A DNA stretch of 37,211 bases from Oscillospiraceae bacterium (GTDB lineage Bacteria > Bacillota > Clostridia > Oscillospirales > Oscillospiraceae): the NCBI GenBank assembly GCA_017516925.1, contig JAFXAQ010000045.1, forward strand, positions 1 through 37,211, written 5' to 3'. The notes below the pieces were generated by a model. It was not told the origin of the DNA. It ran no database searches and saw only the letters and a list, made by a program, of their open reading frames with translations. The translations under genes and the position numbers were made by a program. Within the stretch, counting starts at the first letter, position 1. Each line of letters opens with the position of its first letter. This document shows positions 35,830 through 37,211 of this stretch, piece by piece.

Positions 35830-37211
35830 ATGGCAATCGTGTTTGACGAAAACGGCAAGTACGTAGACGAGAAGGGTTTTGTAAAGCTGGACCCCACCAA
35901 GTTTGCGGACTGGCAAATCGCAGAGGAGGCTGAAAAGACTCTGCCTTCCGTGGATTACTTCCGTGAGAAGCTGGGCCTGCTGGAGGAGGAAATCATCCCC
36001 TACGGCAAGACCCCCAAGATTGACTTCATCAAGGTTATGAACCGTCTGAAGGACAAGCCCGACGGCAAGTTCATCGAAGTCACCGCTGTGACCCCCACCC
36101 CCTTCGGTGAAGGTAAGTCCACCGTTTCTCTGGGTCTGATTGAAGGCCTGGGCTACATCGGCAAGAACGCAGGCGGCGCTCTGCGTCAGCCCTCCGGCGG
36201 TCCTACCATGAACGTGAAGGGTACTGCAGCCGGCGGCGGTAACGCATTGCTCATGCCCATGACCGAGTTCTCCCTGGGTTTGACCGGCGACATCAACGAC
36301 ATTATGAACGCCCACAACCTGGCTATGGTTGCCCTGACTGCACGTATGCAGCACGAGCGCAACAACACCGACGAGTGGCTGGCAAAGAAGGGTCTGAAGC
36401 GTCTGGACATCGACCCCAAGCGTGTGGAGATGGGCTGGATTATTGACTTCTGCGCACAAAGCCTTCGCAACATTATCATCGGTATCGGCGGTCGTCTGGA
36501 CGGCTTTATGATGGAGTCCAAGTTCGGTATCGCTGTTGGCTCCGAGCTGATGGCTATCCTGGCTGTTGCCAAGGACCTGAAGGACCTGCGTGAGCGTATC
36601 GGCAAGGTAGTTGTGGCATACTCCAAGACCGGTGAGCCTGTTACCTGTGAGGACCTGGACGTTGCCGGCGCTATGACCGCCTGGATGCGGAACGCTATCA
36701 ACCCCACCATGTGCTACTCCGTGGAGCATCAGCCTGTGCTGATCCATGCCGGTCCCTTCGCAAACATTGCTATCGGTCAGTCCTCTGTTATTGCTGACCG
36801 TCTGGCGCTGAAGCTGTTTGACTACCACGTTACCGAGTCCGGCTTCGCTGCTGATATCGGCTTTGAGAAGTTCTGGAACGTGAAGACCCGTCTGTCCGGT
36901 CTGACCCCCAACGTCTCCGTTCTGGTTGCCACTGTCCGCAGCCTGAAGATGCACGGCGGCGGTCCCAAGGTTACCCCCGGCGCACCCCTGCCCAAGGAGT
37001 ACAAGGAGGAGAACCTGGAGCTGCTGGAGAAGGGTACCTGCAACCTGTTCCACCACGTGAACACCATCAAGAAGTCCGGCATCAACCCCGTTGTTTGTAT
37101 CAACCGTTTCTACACCGATACCGACGCAGAAATTGCGCTGCTGAAGAAGCTGTGTGCTGAGCGTGGTGTCCGCTGCGCCGAAAGTAACCACTGGCGTTAC
37201 GGCGGCGAAGG
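35830..37211 (+). CDS. fhs: Formate-tetrahydrofolate ligase, 3' partial
   Basis: Methyl-branch Wood-Ljungdahl enzyme that makes 10-formyl-THF from formate, THF and ATP. About 460 of ~555 residues are present; the frame is open at the window end. The P-loop region [14 protein letters not shown] is at 87-100, with family blocks [57 protein letters not shown] and [19 protein letters not shown] 35830 follows AGGAGG by 9 nt. Codon use is strongly biased (CGT, GGT, TCC, CTG), like acsE and unlike the phage genes, indicating high expression. It lies about 30 kb from the acs genes. Confidence 0.96.
   Translation, partial: MAIVFDENGKYVDEKGFVKLDPTKFADWQIAEEAEKTLPSVDYFREKLGLLEEEIIPYGKTPKIDFIKVMNRLKDKPDGKFIEVTAVTPTPFGEGKSTVSLGLIEGLGYIGKNAGGALRQPSGGPTMNVKGTAAGGGNALLMPMTEFSLGLTGDINDIMNAHNLAMVALTARMQHERNNTDEWLAKKGLKRLDIDPKRVEMGWIIDFCAQSLRNIIIGIGGRLDGFMMESKFGIAVGSELMAILAVAKDLKDLRERIGKVVVAYSKTGEPVTCEDLDVAGAMTAWMRNAINPTMCYSVEHQPVLIHAGPFANIAIGQSSVIADRLALKLFDYHVTESGFAADIGFEKFWNVKTRLSGLTPNVSVLVATVRSLKMHGGGPKVTPGAPLPKEYKEENLELLEKGTCNLFHHVNTIKKSGINPVVCINRFYTDTDAEIALLKKLCAERGVRCAESNHWRYGGE

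Overview
The window looks like chromosomal DNA of an anaerobic, spore-former-lineage member of the Clostridia, probably an uncultured Oscillospirales-like gut bacterium able to run the Wood-Ljungdahl pathway. The evidence is acsE, acsB, the corrinoid-protein activator (RACo) and a DUF3786 gene at the left end, a formate-tetrahydrofolate ligase at the right end, the yabP-yabQ-divIC-yabR sporulation/division cluster, and moderately GC-rich DNA with strong AGGAGG ribosome binding sites. No rRNA, tRNA or CRISPR array is visible.

Layout. 1-6913: Wood-Ljungdahl block (acsE partial, acsB, RACo, DUF3786), interrupted by a repeat island that carries a GIY-YIG nuclease gene. 7106-10910: a cytoplasmic DUF4838 glycosidase-like gene (minus) and a divergent secreted cysteine-peptidase-like wall-binding protein (plus). 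11432-26784: a co-oriented phage morphogenesis module of about 15 kb (short terS, terL, portal, GP20 scaffold, capsid, connectors, tail tube, chaperone, Gp15, short tape measure, baseplate and fibre proteins, amidase, XhlA-like protein, holin). It is preceded by a LexA-like box, and no integrase, repressor or replication genes are in view. 27038-30052: a secreted GH24 lysozyme with six fibronectin III-like modules. 30185-31514: tatD and an Sfp-type transferase on the minus strand. 31592-32920: yabP-yabQ-divIC-yabR. 33189-37211: an SDR reductase, rpiB, a trigger-factor-like protein without its ribosome-binding domain, and fhs (partial).

The most unusual content is between the genes. At least three sequence-unrelated families (A: spacer word TCGATAT; B: AGTGAAGTT; C: ATGAATT) share one architecture. 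Each has a left arm of small perfect hairpins separated by a short word, a conserved asymmetric core, and a right arm of hairpins separated by the reverse complement of that word. In one family A copy the word changes in both arms together (GCGATAT / ATATCGC), which is covariation supporting arm-arm pairing. A second class has AT-rich word arms (TTGAAAA, TTGACAA, TTGATAA or TGCAAAA types) matched within each copy and flanking interchangeable cargo. Many of these elements start exactly at, and often supply, the stop codon of the upstream gene; all three family B copies start AAC-TAA-GTTTGCC with TAA as the stop. They fill nearly every non-overlapping junction of the phage module while its reading frames stay open, which argues for long residence and possible domestication. 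One GIY-YIG nuclease gene lies between perfect 27-nt inverted arms and is surrounded by the same cargo unit, making it a candidate partner of the repeats. All functional readings of the repeats are inference.
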